DNA of 64,000 bases. It comes from Anabaena azotica FACHB-119 (lineage in GTDB: Bacteria > Cyanobacteriota > Cyanobacteriia > Cyanobacteriales > Nostocaceae). The stretch's first letter is position 1. Every line of letters starts with the position of its first letter. Positions 41,769 to 50,261 of the stretch are shown here, in pieces. Position numbers and translations under genes: made by a program. The notes below the pieces were generated by a model, which worked only from the letters and a program-made list of their open reading frames with translations, made no database searches and was not told the origin of the DNA. The DNA is taken from the NCBI RefSeq assembly GCF_014697625.1, contig NZ_JACJSG010000019.1, forward strand, positions 1-64,000, given 5' to 3'.

Positions 41769-42665
41769 TTAAGAATTAGCCTGAGTTGGTTCTTCTAAAG
41801 GTCTACCTTTTGGTGTAGGTAGTCCGGGACGACCACCATCGTAAGGCATAGGAATATACTGTACGCTGGGTCTACCGCCTTGGGGTTGGGGATATAAATC
41901 CATTAGTGCGTAGATAGAATGGGGCAGTCCCACTGTTATGGGTAGCCCCATTTCTGTTGCTTCTTCTACGGTGATGGGGTAGTCGTGGGTAACTCGCCCA
42001 GTTGTCAAGGCTTCAATGATGGGTTCGATATTTTCTGGACTAACTTTTTGTTGGGGCATACTATCTTTAAGCAGAGTCCGCACAAAGCGCTGTACTTGCT
42101 GAATAGCTTTACCTGCCATGTCTGCCATAATTACGGTTTGGTCGTCAACTTCGCCGATGGGTTTATCTTTGACGACTTTGAGAATGCTGGCGGCGGGATA
42201 GTTACCTAATTGGGGGTCAACTGGGCCTAAGACGGCGTTGGCATCCATGACTATTTCATCGGCGGCGAGGGCTAGCATGGTTCCGCCACTCATGGCATAG
42301 TGGGGTACAAAGACGGTGACTTTGGCAGAGTGACGAATTAAAGCTCTAGCGATTTGTTCGGTGGCTAAAACTAAACCCCCTGGTGTGTGGAGAATTAAGT
42401 CGATGGGTACGTCGGGGGGTGTGAGGCGAATGGCGCGGAGTATTTGTTCAGAGTCCTCGATGGTGATGTAGCGTGAGAGGGGGATACCTAGTAGGCTGAT
42501 GGACTCTTGACGATGTATTAAGAGGATGACGCGGCTTTTGCGTTGTTGTTGAAATTCTTCTAAGGCACGCAGACGACGATATTCTATTTGGCGCTTTTGC
42601 CAGAGGGGTTGTAAGGAGGATAGTAAGAGAAAAATCCAGAATAAATCACCAATACCAAATCCCAT
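41769..42665 (-). CDS. ClpP/SppA-fold serine protease (SDH proteinase family)
   Basis: Membrane-anchored serine protease of the ClpP-crotonase fold. The N-terminus is a membrane helix (FWIFLLLSSLQPLW). The protease core has IDLILHTPGGLVLATEQIAR, the nucleophile region VPHYAMSGGTMLALAADEI with the catalytic Ser, and GPVDPQLGNYPAASIL. The C-terminal tail is Pro/Gly-rich (YIPMPYDGGRPGLPTP). It has 298 residues. It resembles the serine dehydrogenase proteinase (PF01972-type) group rather than ATP-dependent ClpP, and no ATPase partner is adjacent. Substrate unknown. Confidence 0.78.
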   Translation of the reverse strand: MGFGIGDLFWIFLLLSSLQPLWQKRQIEYRRLRALEEFQQQRKSRVILLIHRQESISLLGIPLSRYITIEDSEQILRAIRLTPPDVPIDLILHTPGGLVLATEQIARALIRHSAKVTVFVPHYAMSGGTMLALAADEIVMDANAVLGPVDPQLGNYPAASILKVVKDKPIGEVDDQTVIMADMAGKAIQQVQRFVRTLLKDSMPQQKVSPENIEPIIEALTTGRVTHDYPITVEEATEMGLPITVGLPHSIYALMDLYPQPQGGRPSVQYIPMPYDGGRPGLPTPKGRPLEEPTQANS

Positions 42666-42746
42666 ATATTTTTTTGTCCTAAAATGAGCAATCGCCCTTA
42701 TTGTGACAATTTTTAGGCGATCGCAGTTCTATCCACGGGTTTATCT

Positions 42747-42836
42747 GGGGAATGGGGAATGGGGAATGGGGAATGGGGAATGGGGAATGGGGAATGGGGA
42801 ATGGGGAATGGGGAATGGGGAATGGGGAATGGGGAA
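42747..42836. repeat. Short tandemly repeated repetitive sequence, heptamer GGGGAAT
   Basis: Twelve full copies of GGGGAAT and a partial thirteenth, without a mismatch. It lies between two minus-strand genes. The open frames across it are simple translations of the heptamer (MGNGEWG) and not genes. Confidence 0.9.
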
Positions 42837-42912
42837 AAAGAAAACCCTACACCCCTACACCCTTACACCCAGTCTCAACAGATAACCTTAGTGCGTAAGT
42901 GCTGTAAGATTT

Positions 42913-43731
42913 TTATACCTCATCAGGGTTTACTCCTAATTGGCGCAAACGTTCTGCTAGTTGTTCGGCTTTTCTTTTGGCTTGTTCGGCTTCTTGTTTT
43001 GCTTCCCTAGTTTCTTGTTCTGCAATTATCGCTCGTTCTGTGGCTACAATAACTTCTTCTGTCGGTTCAAGAATTAATTCTCCTGCTAAGGTAAACCAGC
43101 GTAACCATAGTTTTTCAATATCTCGAAAAACTCCCTGCCATGTACCTAAACTTAAACCCAACTCTGGCATTAATACTCTTCCTTCAGTTAAATTTATCGG
43201 TTCATAATGACCGCCTACTAACTGAAATGCTCTCAGTTCGTTGGTGTAGCGGCTGAAAACAATGTAATAGGGAATGCGGAGAATTTTTTCGTAAACTTCC
43301 CATTTACTAGGAGGTTTATTTTCTGTTTTTTGACTATTACCTAAATCTTCGTCTTCTGTACCTGGGGATAATAATTCCACTACTACAAATGGGTTAGCTG
43401 GTTCTTGCCATTTGACATAACTTAAACGTAAATCTTCACCTTTATATAATTTTTGTACACCTACAACACCAAACCAATCAGGGCGTTTGTACCATAATGG
43501 ATGTTCGACATCGTAGTAAAGATTGAGGTCGGCTGCACTGTAAACTAATTCAGGATGCCAATTAGTTGGTTGAAAGGTTAAGTATAAAAGTAAAGGTTGT
43601 AAAAAATGAAAGTCGTCTGGCAAACCTGGTTCCTCTGGGTTATCGCTGGGTAAATCATACATTGTGGGTAGGGTTTCCCAAGGGGGACGAGGCGGTTCAG
43701 ATTGGGGAATATATTTAGGAAAGGTAGTCAT
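42913..43731 (-). CDS. Uma2 family (DUF820) putative restriction-like nuclease, copy 1
   Basis: A member of the greatly expanded cyanobacterial Uma2 family, with a predicted PD-(D/E)xK nuclease fold. YKRPDWFGVV supplies the PD and FVVVELLSPGTEDEDLG the E part, followed by WEVYEKILRIPYYIVFSR. The C-terminal 40 residues are a Glu/Ala-rich coiled coil (EQETREAKQEAEQAKRKAEQ). It has 272 residues. Target and biological role are not established. The heptamer array lies immediately downstream. Confidence 0.8.
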   Translation of the reverse strand: MTTFPKYIPQSEPPRPPWETLPTMYDLPSDNPEEPGLPDDFHFLQPLLLYLTFQPTNWHPELVYSAADLNLYYDVEHPLWYKRPDWFGVVGVQKLYKGEDLRLSYVKWQEPANPFVVVELLSPGTEDEDLGNSQKTENKPPSKWEVYEKILRIPYYIVFSRYTNELRAFQLVGGHYEPINLTEGRVLMPELGLSLGTWQGVFRDIEKLWLRWFTLAGELILEPTEEVIVATERAIIAEQETREAKQEAEQAKRKAEQLAERLRQLGVNPDEV

Positions 43732-43803
43732 ATATTATGTGGTGATGGTTTTGATATCAACTAAATTTTAGATGTTCCTGCTGTTTTTATTATCTCTTAC
43801 TGA

Positions 43804-44253
43804 TTAATTTTCTTTTGGATCTTCACTAGGAGGATGTAACCCAGCTTGAACCCAATAACCCCGCGCACTCTGAATAGAGTCATCTTCTGGATAGCGTTCA
43901 TCGTTAACATCAAGTCGTTGACAAGTGGCTCTACCAATTGGTGTAACGCCAATAATTGTCCTACCATTGGCTGACCATATAAAATGCTCTGACCAAATTT
44001 GTTGACGAGGATTAAATAGGGGTACTATTGCTTTTGTCTCTGGGTCATATCCCGCAACAAAATTATAACGACGCTCATTACATCGACGACAAGACAAGGC
44101 TAAATTACTGAGTTCATCAGAACCACCAATAGATTTTGGAATCAAATGGTCTATTGTAAATCTTGTGGTAGAAATGCGTTCTGGAGAATGACAATATTCG
44201 CACAAATAATTGGCGCGTTTTCGCACAATTTCTTTAGTAACGTCATCAATCAT
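43804..44253 (-). CDS. HNH endonuclease
   Basis: A compact HNH nuclease. CEYCHSPERISTTRFTIDHL carries the first Cys pair and the catalytic His region, IPKSIGGSDELSNLALSCRR the Asn, and CRRCNERR the second zinc-binding pair and last catalytic residue. It has 149 residues. Its start overlaps the end of the upstream small gene (44246-44485) by eight bases, so the two are translationally coupled. HNH proteins of this size occur in defence, homing and DNA-repair settings; nothing else nearby decides which. Nuclease activity is a firm prediction, the role is not. Confidence 0.85.
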   Translation of the reverse strand: MIDDVTKEIVRKRANYLCEYCHSPERISTTRFTIDHLIPKSIGGSDELSNLALSCRRCNERRYNFVAGYDPETKAIVPLFNPRQQIWSEHFIWSANGRTIIGVTPIGRATCQRLDVNDERYPEDDSIQSARGYWVQAGLHPPSEDPKEN

Positions 44254-44485
44254 TGTTTTGAGCTACTAGCATCGCATTGATATGGGTAAAAATTCTATCT
44301 AGCTCTCCAATTTCTTCAAGTTCGATAACTTCTTCTGTTGTTAATAAATCAGCTTTTTTGCGCTCTAAAAGTTCTTCCATCCGTGCTTGTAGTTCTTCAT
44401 TAAATTTGAACAGTTGAAATTTATCTACTTTTTCTATTTTGATACTACCAATTAAAGATGAAGGTCTAGCAATTATGGTTGTCAT
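44246..44485 (-). CDS. Small helical protein coupled to the HNH endonuclease
   Basis: The family is not recognised. The 79-residue product starts MTTIIARPSSLIGSIKIEKV and continues with a Glu-rich helical part (LFKFNEELQARMEELLERKK ... TEEVIELEEIGELDRIF). There is no membrane helix, cysteine or DNA-binding motif I can name. The overlap with the HNH gene and the shared direction imply one transcript and possibly a complex. An immunity or regulatory role for the nuclease is a guess only. Confidence 0.65.
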   Translation of the reverse strand: MTTIIARPSSLIGSIKIEKVDKFQLFKFNEELQARMEELLERKKADLLTTEEVIELEEIGELDRIFTHINAMLVAQNND

Positions 44486-44812
44486 AGAACGATATGTATG
44501 ATTGATAGATAAATTTTGATATAAAAATATTGTATCAAGGAAAAGTTCTATAAATTCTCGTTTCCAGAAGCAAGTCTAGTGATTATAACTACTCGCTGGT
44601 TTTGTGTGGCAAAATTTAAGAACATCATCGTCGGGTATACCTTGATTTGATTGTAGTATTTTGATTATTCAAACTTGTTTAAGGCTGGTAATCAGTAAAA
44701 TATCGTTTGTTCAGTGGTATAAAAAAAATCCTTAATTGCCTTATAACTAACTATGGCTGACTAACTGAATTGGGGAATACTGAAACTAAGTACAGTTAAA
44801 GGTGTATGAAAA
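44486..44812. other. Gap between divergent genes, nothing recognised
   Basis: AT-rich sequence that should hold the promoters of the HNH operon (minus) and of the hypothetical gene at 44813 (plus). No repeats, hairpins or open frames of note are visible. Confidence 0.4.
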
Positions 44813-45286
44813 ATGCCAGAATCTAAAATTAGTGCCAAACTTACCCCAGCAGACAGGGAAGCAGTGATGCAAGCAATTAATACTATTAAAGAAAAGCTCC
44901 CATTCTTGGTAGATTTGACAACAGAGGAGCGGAAATCTTTACCTAAGCTGGGTGATAAGAGTCGCGCGTTTGTGAGTAAGGCGTTGGAAATGGCTACACA
45001 AAACCCTGATTTTTTACCGCGCTCTTTTGACTTGGATGAAATGCGCCGAGATGTAGAATTGTTTGAAGCGCTGTATCCGATTTTGCTGTCGTTGACACAA
45101 CTGCATGAACTGGTGGATGATACATCTGTGGCTGTGGGCAGTGAAGCTTATGCTGCGGGGTTGATGGTCTATAACTATGCTAAAGCTAGTGGTAAAGGTG
45201 CTGGTTTAGATTCAATGGTTGATGATTTAGGACGAAGATTTGCACGTAAATCGAAAAAAGTGCAAACAGAAGGGTCGTCAGTTTAG
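44813..45286 (+). CDS. Conserved hypothetical protein
   Basis: A 157-residue, mainly helical, soluble protein: ISAKLTPADREAVMQAINTI, then LVDLTTEERKSLPKLGDKSR, FLPRSFDLDEMRRDVELFEA and LSLTQLHELVDDTSVAVGSE, ending basic (RRFARKSKKV). No membrane helix, cysteine or known catalytic motif. I recognise the general look from bacterial hypothetical proteins but cannot assign a function. It is a single gene followed by a 21-bp tandem repeat array. Confidence 0.6.
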   Translation: MPESKISAKLTPADREAVMQAINTIKEKLPFLVDLTTEERKSLPKLGDKSRAFVSKALEMATQNPDFLPRSFDLDEMRRDVELFEALYPILLSLTQLHELVDDTSVAVGSEAYAAGLMVYNYAKASGKGAGLDSMVDDLGRRFARKSKKVQTEGSSV

Positions 45287-45384
45287 ATATTAACTTGGCG
45301 ATTTTAGCCGAAAACCTCAAGTTTGAGCTTCTGAGCTTGGATGTTTCGGTTTAAAGTGAAAAGCTTTGAGTTCAGAGGTTAAAC

Positions 45385-45531
45385 TTTGCGGTTGTAAGTG
45401 AGAACGTTCTTGTTTTAAACGAGAACGTTTTCGTTTGAAGTGAGAATGTTCTGGGTTGAAGTGAGAATGTTCTGGGTTGAAACGAGAATGTTTTGGGTTG
45501 AAGTGAGAATGTTGTCGTTTCCAGTTAAAAT
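45385..45531. repeat. 21-bp tandem repeat array
   Basis: Seven units with a period of exactly 21 bases, for example GTTCTGGGTTGAAGTGAGAA plus T. Ends vary (GAGAAC or GAGAAT) and the outer units are diverged. It differs in unit and composition from the GGGGAAT-type heptamers. A short frame through the middle would read FWVEVRM units, but it has no convincing start and stops soon after. Confidence 0.8.
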
Positions 45532-45637
45532 TTTGGTGTTGAGAACTAAACAGTTGTAGCTGAAAGTGCGATCGCTACTCGGTAAAGGTGATGATTGCTC
45601 TCTCTATCCGCATCTAATTTACCGAAAAACTGGGTTT

Positions 45638-45962
45638 AAAGCCCCGCCCTTCTAGGGCGGCTTTTGTGGTAGTATAACTAATGGCGGTAAAGCGCACAAA
45701 TAAAAGACGAAGTAGGTCAAGCGGACTGCTCCTGATCCGGAACCCTGGTAGTATAAATCCGCGCATCTTGTACAAATGTGGGAGTAAACGCAAAAATTAA
45801 AAACCTTTTCAAACGCGGTCGGGCAGTCCGTGTGAGCTTGTGGACGTATCCAAACAGAGAAAGTTGAATACTAGTATTCAGATTTCTAGAGAGGACGGAT
45901 GAAGCAAGAATCCTCCCTCCGGGACGCTAACGCGAACGTCTCTTTAGAGCGAGGAGTGTCAA
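45638..45962 (+). mobile_element. Internally deleted IS605-type element with tnpA and tnpB tails
   Basis: The left hairpin (45638-45665, AAGCCCCGCCC ... GGGCGGCTTTT) is the inverted counterpart of the tnpA-end hairpin at 171-196, including a degenerate tnpA tail ending QKP plus a residue and stop on the minus strand. On the plus strand, 45815-45925 reads AVGQSV-stop-ACG, then RIQTEKVEY and RMKQESSL, the usual C-terminus of IS605 TnpB interrupted by three stops. A right-end hairpin (TCCTCCCTCC ... GCGAGGAG) closes it. The transposase cores are gone, so it could move only with help in trans. Confidence 0.7.
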
Positions 45963-46112
45963 CTGCAAGTAGTGAATTGTACTGGTGACGGCTTTGGGGG
46001 AACCTATCAATAAATGCTTGATGGGTTCTCTGTTGGCTTGTGGCTGTTGTGTTGGTTGGTTGAGGCTTGATGTATCTAAGTTCTCACCCAAATATTGTTG
46101 TAATTGTGCCAT
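45927..46112 (-). pseudogene. Small cyanobacterial hypothetical protein, 3' end replaced by the IS605 element
   Basis: MAQLQQYLGENLDTSSLNQP, then REPIKHLLIGSPKAVTSTIHYLQL, looks like a small protein family common in Nostocales. The homologs, as I recall them, continue for about 30 residues beyond TSTIHYLQ. Here the frame runs into the right end of the mobile element near 45965 and stops after a few foreign residues (LKRRSR). The second Met (46112) is preferred. The missing 3' part was not found on the far side of the element. It may still be translated. Confidence 0.5.
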
Positions 46113-46115
46113 CAT

Positions 46116-46801
46116 TGTATTTATCTCCTGAATATGGGAGCCAATAAAGGCGATCGCACAATTCTTGGTCGGATGAGGCGATCGCCTTTATCATGCTGAT
46201 TTTATATTAAAGTATATTTTTATACGTGTCAATAGTATTTTTAAAATTAGCTAAGTTATATTAGAAGGGCTTTGCGAGGTTGGTATGGTGTTTGTTTGGG
46301 ATAGTTATGTTTTAAAAGAGACTTTGGTTGACCTCACCCTCCCGGCCTCCCTCTCCTACGAGGAGAGGGAGGAGTAATGTAATTGTTGGTTTTTAAAGCC
46401 TCTCCCCGCGTCGGGGAGAGGTTTGGAGAGGGGTCAAATGTTATCTATCTCGCGTAAAAAAACGTGAGTTCGACCAGCGTTGTTTTGACCTCTCTCCCAA
46501 CCCCTCTCTCTTGAAAAGTTCTGAACGCCGGAAGCTGGCGCACCCTACGGGTTCGCGTAGCGTCTCGTTAGAGAAGCCAGCTACAGACTTTTCGCTCCTA
46601 CGAGGAGAGGGGTTGGGGGTGAGGTATTTTTTCGTTTCTCCTCCCTCTCCTCGTAGGAGAGGGAGGTTGGGAGGGTGAGGTTTATCGAACTCAGATTAAA
46701 AAACAACTGAGAACTGACACACAGTGCAAATAAAAAAGCTAGACTTAGCAGGTTTTGAGCTAATCTAGCAGGCGATCGCATTTTCAATTTTGAGCAAAAA
46801 C
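46116..46801. repeat. Repeat-filled gap
   Basis: Inverted GGCGATCGCC-type sites lie at 46149-46195. Several CTCTCCTCGTAGGAGAGGGA and GGGGAGAGGTTTGGAGAGGG palindromic units lie at 46320-46680, including a mosaic CACCCTACGGGTTCGCGTAG unit near 46540. An open frame at 46581-46787 on the minus strand is built from them. Similar units appear at 63750-63835 and near 31510. No gene is supported. Confidence 0.5.
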
Positions 46802-47620
46802 CTAATCTTGGGGTTCAATTCCCGCAGCACGGAGTTGTGCTGCTAATCTTTCAGCACGTTGGCGTTCTTGTTCAGCACGTTGGCGTTCTTGTTCAGCGCG
46901 TTGTTGTTCTTGTTCAGCGCGTTGTCGTTCTTGTTCAGCGCGTTGTCGTTCTTGTTCGACACGTTGGCGTTCTTGTTCGACTAACTCTGAACCCCATAAT
47001 AATAGTTGTCCGCTTTCATCCCACCAGCGTAACCAATTACCTGTACGATTTTCTCGCGTACCTTGCCATACACCAAGGTAAAGATTCATTTCCTCTATCC
47101 AGTAACGTTGGTTTTCGTTGGGGGTATGTAGGTTATATCTACCTGTATCTTGATCTAGGACATATACTTCTAAGCCCCCACTGTCTGGTTCAAAGATGGC
47201 GTAATTTGGTACTTTTAATATGCTCTCGTAAAAGAACCATTTACCAGGGGGATAAGTAAATTTGATGGAATATTCACTACCCTCTGGATCAGACAAAAAT
47301 TCCATGACAATTACGGGGATATCTCCTTCTAGTTGAGGAGTATAACTGCGGATGACTTCTTCTCTGCTGACTTTGATTTGAGGAATATATGCCCAGTCTG
47401 GGGCTTTAACGACAGTTTTGCCGTTCAAGGTGGCGCAAATGCCGTAATTTGTGGTAGTGAGGGCGCTGGCGGGTAGTTTTCCTGCAAGTTCTAAGCTTTC
47501 AGTCAGCGCGGCGGCGAGAAATGGTTGGTTGATGTTGTCCACTGGGTCGTCTGGTAGCTTGTAATCATCGGGAAGTTTTTCCCAAGTGATTTGATAGTCG
47601 GGGGTGATGATGGCTGTCAT
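46802..47620 (-). CDS. Uma2 family (DUF820) putative nuclease with heptad coiled-coil tail, copy 2
   Basis: A second Uma2 protein, only distantly similar to copy 1. The core has KAPDWAYIPQIKVSREEVIR and IPVIVMEFLSDPEGSEYSIK, then WFFYESILKVPNYAIFEPDS. This matches the family's PD and E/K positions approximately, with MEF in place of the usual VEV. The C-terminal 60 residues are a perfect heptad coiled coil of (A/V)EQERQR units, encoded by a 21-base tandem repeat at about 46850-46985 that could change copy number. It has 272 residues. Function unknown beyond the predicted nuclease fold. Confidence 0.78.
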   Translation of the reverse strand: MTAIITPDYQITWEKLPDDYKLPDDPVDNINQPFLAAALTESLELAGKLPASALTTTNYGICATLNGKTVVKAPDWAYIPQIKVSREEVIRSYTPQLEGDIPVIVMEFLSDPEGSEYSIKFTYPPGKWFFYESILKVPNYAIFEPDSGGLEVYVLDQDTGRYNLHTPNENQRYWIEEMNLYLGVWQGTRENRTGNWLRWWDESGQLLLWGSELVEQERQRVEQERQRAEQERQRAEQEQQRAEQERQRAEQERQRAERLAAQLRAAGIEPQD

Positions 47621-47717
47621 GTTTATTAGGGGTGTAGGGGGTGTCAGTTAACAGTTATCAGTGAACAGTGAACACAACCTGACAACTGATAACTGTTAAC
47701 TGTTAACTGATTAATAC

Positions 47718-49244
47718 CTACTCTTCATCCATATCTAAATCGTCGCTAGTCAATTCCTGATGGGGGATGGCGGCGATAATTGCGTCTATGACTTTGGAAA
47801 CTGGGAGAATTTCGATGTCAAAGTCGGGGTATTTTTGACCCTTGGGAACGATCGCACGTTTAAATCCCAGTTTAGCGGCTTCTTTTAACCTGAGTTCCAT
47901 CTGGGAAACGGCGCGGACTTGTCCACCTAAGCCGACTTCGCCTATCAATACTGTACCAGGGTCAACGATGCGATCGCGGAAACTGGCAACAATGGCTATA
48001 GCGATACCTAAATCGACGGCTGGTTCTTCTACACTTAACCCCCCAGCCGAGGCGACGTAGGAATCTAGTTTGGACATGGGTATACCTACGCGCTTTTCCA
48101 ATACAGCAAGTATCTGCACTAAACGATTGTAATCTACACCAGTGCCGGCACGTCTGGGTGATGGGTAACTGGTGGGGCTGACTAAGGCTTGCAATTCAAC
48201 TACAATTGGGCGTGTACCTTCGCAAGCAACGACGAGCGCTGTACCCGGTGCGGGGTCATCACGGTTGCCGATAAATAACTCGCTGGGGTTGGAGACTTCA
48301 CGGAGTCCGTTCTGCACCATTTCAAAGATGCCGATTTCGTGAGTTGCACCAAAGCGGTTTTTGACTGTACGTAATAACCGATGGGAGGCGAAGCGATCGC
48401 CTTCAAAATATAGTACCGTATCTACGAGGTGTTCTAAAACTTTCGGCCCAGCGATCGCCCCTTCCTTGGTAACGTGTCCAACAATCAACATGGTAATATC
48501 TTCATGTTTTGCCACTTTCATCAAGGCGGCTGTACATTCCCGCACCTGGGCGACGGAACCGGGTGCAGAGGTAAGGGCGGGAAAAAATACGGTTTGAATA
48601 CTGTCAATAACTGCTACATTGGGTTTAAGCGAATCGACCTCACGGAGGATTTCTTCTAAATCTGTCTCTGGCAAGACGTATAAATCTGCGCCTACACCTT
48701 CAATATGTTGTGGTTGAGATGCTGCTTGACCATCCTCAGCTTTGCCATCTTCATCACCTACCACACTTAGCTGTTTGGACACACCCAAACGGGAAGCCCT
48801 TAACTTGACTTGCTGTCCTGATTCTTCACCGGAAACATAGAGGATGCGATATCTCTGCGCTAATTGGTTGGAGACTTGGAGTAATAGGGTAGATTTACCG
48901 ATACCGGGGTCGCCGCCAATCAGTACCATAGAACCCGGAACTACGCCACCGCCGAGTACCCTGTCTAGTTCTCCGTAACCAGACTCCCATCGAGTGACTT
49001 GGCGATCGCTAATTTGGTCAAATGTTAATGAAGCCCGTGGTTTTGCCGGCTTCGCTACTGGTTTACCATTATTTTGCGCTGCGTGCCAACCACTGACACC
49101 CCCTTTCGGTACATCTACGGAGGATTGGATAGTAATTTGTTCTTCTAAGGAGTTGTAAGTACCACAGGCAGGACACTTACCAAACCATTGGGGAGATTCT
49201 GCACCACATTCGTTACAAATGTAAAAGGTTTTAGGCTTTGGCAT
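47718..49244 (-). CDS. radA: DNA repair protein RadA (Sms)
   Basis: RecA-like ATPase that promotes branch migration in recombination. An N-terminal C4 zinc finger (Cys10, 13, 24, 27; CNECGAESPQWFGKCPACG) is followed by Walker A GGDPGIGKSTL (about residue 110) and the RadA-specific VKNRFGATHEIGIFEM. A C-terminal Lon-like domain has EEPAVDLGIAIAIVASF and GLGGQVRAVSQMELRLKEA. It has 508 residues. The inserted stretch GDEDGKAEDGQAASQPQ (about 160-176) is low complexity and probably a surface loop. It is divergent from rpaB, with about 175 bases between them. Confidence 0.95.
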   Translation of the reverse strand: MPKPKTFYICNECGAESPQWFGKCPACGTYNSLEEQITIQSSVDVPKGGVSGWHAAQNNGKPVAKPAKPRASLTFDQISDRQVTRWESGYGELDRVLGGGVVPGSMVLIGGDPGIGKSTLLLQVSNQLAQRYRILYVSGEESGQQVKLRASRLGVSKQLSVVGDEDGKAEDGQAASQPQHIEGVGADLYVLPETDLEEILREVDSLKPNVAVIDSIQTVFFPALTSAPGSVAQVRECTAALMKVAKHEDITMLIVGHVTKEGAIAGPKVLEHLVDTVLYFEGDRFASHRLLRTVKNRFGATHEIGIFEMVQNGLREVSNPSELFIGNRDDPAPGTALVVACEGTRPIVVELQALVSPTSYPSPRRAGTGVDYNRLVQILAVLEKRVGIPMSKLDSYVASAGGLSVEEPAVDLGIAIAIVASFRDRIVDPGTVLIGEVGLGGQVRAVSQMELRLKEAAKLGFKRAIVPKGQKYPDFDIEILPVSKVIDAIIAAIPHQELTSDDLDMDEE

Positions 49245-49421
49245 TCTTAATTCTTAACTAATATTAAATATCTTAATTTTTCCTTAATTATTGCCCAATT
49301 GAAGATTCAACTAATAGCAAGAGTTACAGCATTTTCCAAATCATTTGAGGGAATGATATCTTAATATTATGGTATTAAAAATTAATCATGAGAAATTTTT
49401 AGTTAAGGAGCGTTGAGAAAC

Positions 49422-50150
49422 TTGGAAACTCATAAAGAAAAAATCCTGGTAGTAGACGACGAGGCTAGCATCCGCCGAATTTTAGAAACGCGCCTTTCAA
49501 TGATTGGCTACGATGTAGTGACAGCAGGCGACGGCGAAGAAGCTTTAGATACTTTTCGCAAGTCTGATCCCGACTTAGTAGTTCTGGATGTGATGATGCC
49601 AAAGCTAGATGGCTACGGTGTATGTCAAGAACTACGTAAGGAGTCAGATGTCCCTATCATTATGCTAACAGCCCTGGGGGATGTTGCCGATCGCATCACC
49701 GGGTTAGAGTTGGGTGCTGATGACTACGTAGTTAAACCATTTTCGCCCAAAGAACTAGAAGCGCGAATTCGCTCAGTATTGCGTAGGGTGGATAAAACCG
49801 GGGCTTCGGGAATACCCAGTTCGGGAGTAATTCATGTCGGTAATATCAAAATCGATACCAACAAGCGCCAAGTATACAAGGGTGATGAACGTATCCGTTT
49901 AACAGGCATGGAATTTAGTTTACTAGAGTTGCTAGTCAGCCGCTCTGGCGAAGCATTTTCCCGTTCGGAAATTTTACAAGAAGTTTGGGGTTACACTCCA
50001 GAGCGCCATGTAGATACCCGCGTAGTAGATGTACATATATCTCGGTTACGGGCAAAATTAGAAGATGATCCTAGTAACCCAGAACTAATTCTCACTGCAC
50101 GCGGTACTGGCTACCTGTTCCAACGCATAATTGAACCAGGAGAAGAGTAA
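49422..50150 (+). CDS. rpaB: Response regulator RpaB (Ycf27), OmpR family
   Basis: Essential cyanobacterial regulator that binds HLR1 sites in high-light genes and affects phycobilisome-photosystem energy transfer; partner kinase NblS/Hik33 (established knowledge, not encoded here). The receiver domain begins KEKILVVDDEASIRRILETR, with the phospho-Asp in VVLDVMMPKLDGYGV (about residue 56) and Lys in VVKPFSPKELEARIR. The winged-helix domain has GMEFSLLELLVSRSGEAF and RHVDTRVVDVHISRLRAKLE. The start is set at TTG 49422 because AAGGAG lies 11 bases before it; TTG 49413 would leave only two bases. This gives a LETHKEK N-terminus matching the family. Confidence 0.92.
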   Translation: METHKEKILVVDDEASIRRILETRLSMIGYDVVTAGDGEEALDTFRKSDPDLVVLDVMMPKLDGYGVCQELRKESDVPIIMLTALGDVADRITGLELGADDYVVKPFSPKELEARIRSVLRRVDKTGASGIPSSGVIHVGNIKIDTNKRQVYKGDERIRLTGMEFSLLELLVSRSGEAFSRSEILQEVWGYTPERHVDTRVVDVHISRLRAKLEDDPSNPELILTARGTGYLFQRIIEPGEE

Positions 50151-50167
50151 AAGTTGACAGTTAACTG

Positions 50168-50234
50168 TTGTACGGGCGGGTTTAATTGACATATTTATTT
50201 TCCCCATAAATTTCTTGCTGAACCCGCCCCTACT
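50168..50234. repeat. Hairpin repeat of the GGGCGGGTTTA family
   Basis: GTACGGGCGGGTTTAATTGA ... GAACCCGCCCCTACT is a diverged relative of the 67-bp tandem pair at 26974-27107. It is followed directly by a CAAATGA heptamer run that contains the start codon of the next gene. Confidence 0.6.
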
Positions 50235-50261
50235 GGACAAATGACAAATGACAAATGACTA

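Noticed and set aside
42703..43010. Two plus-strand open frames with MGNGEWG repeats
   Set aside because: Direct translation of the GGGGAAT heptamer in different frames, running into the antisense of a Uma2 gene.
46581..46787. 68-codon minus-strand frame before the second Uma2 gene
   Set aside because: Its second half translates the GAGAGGAG-type palindromic repeats.
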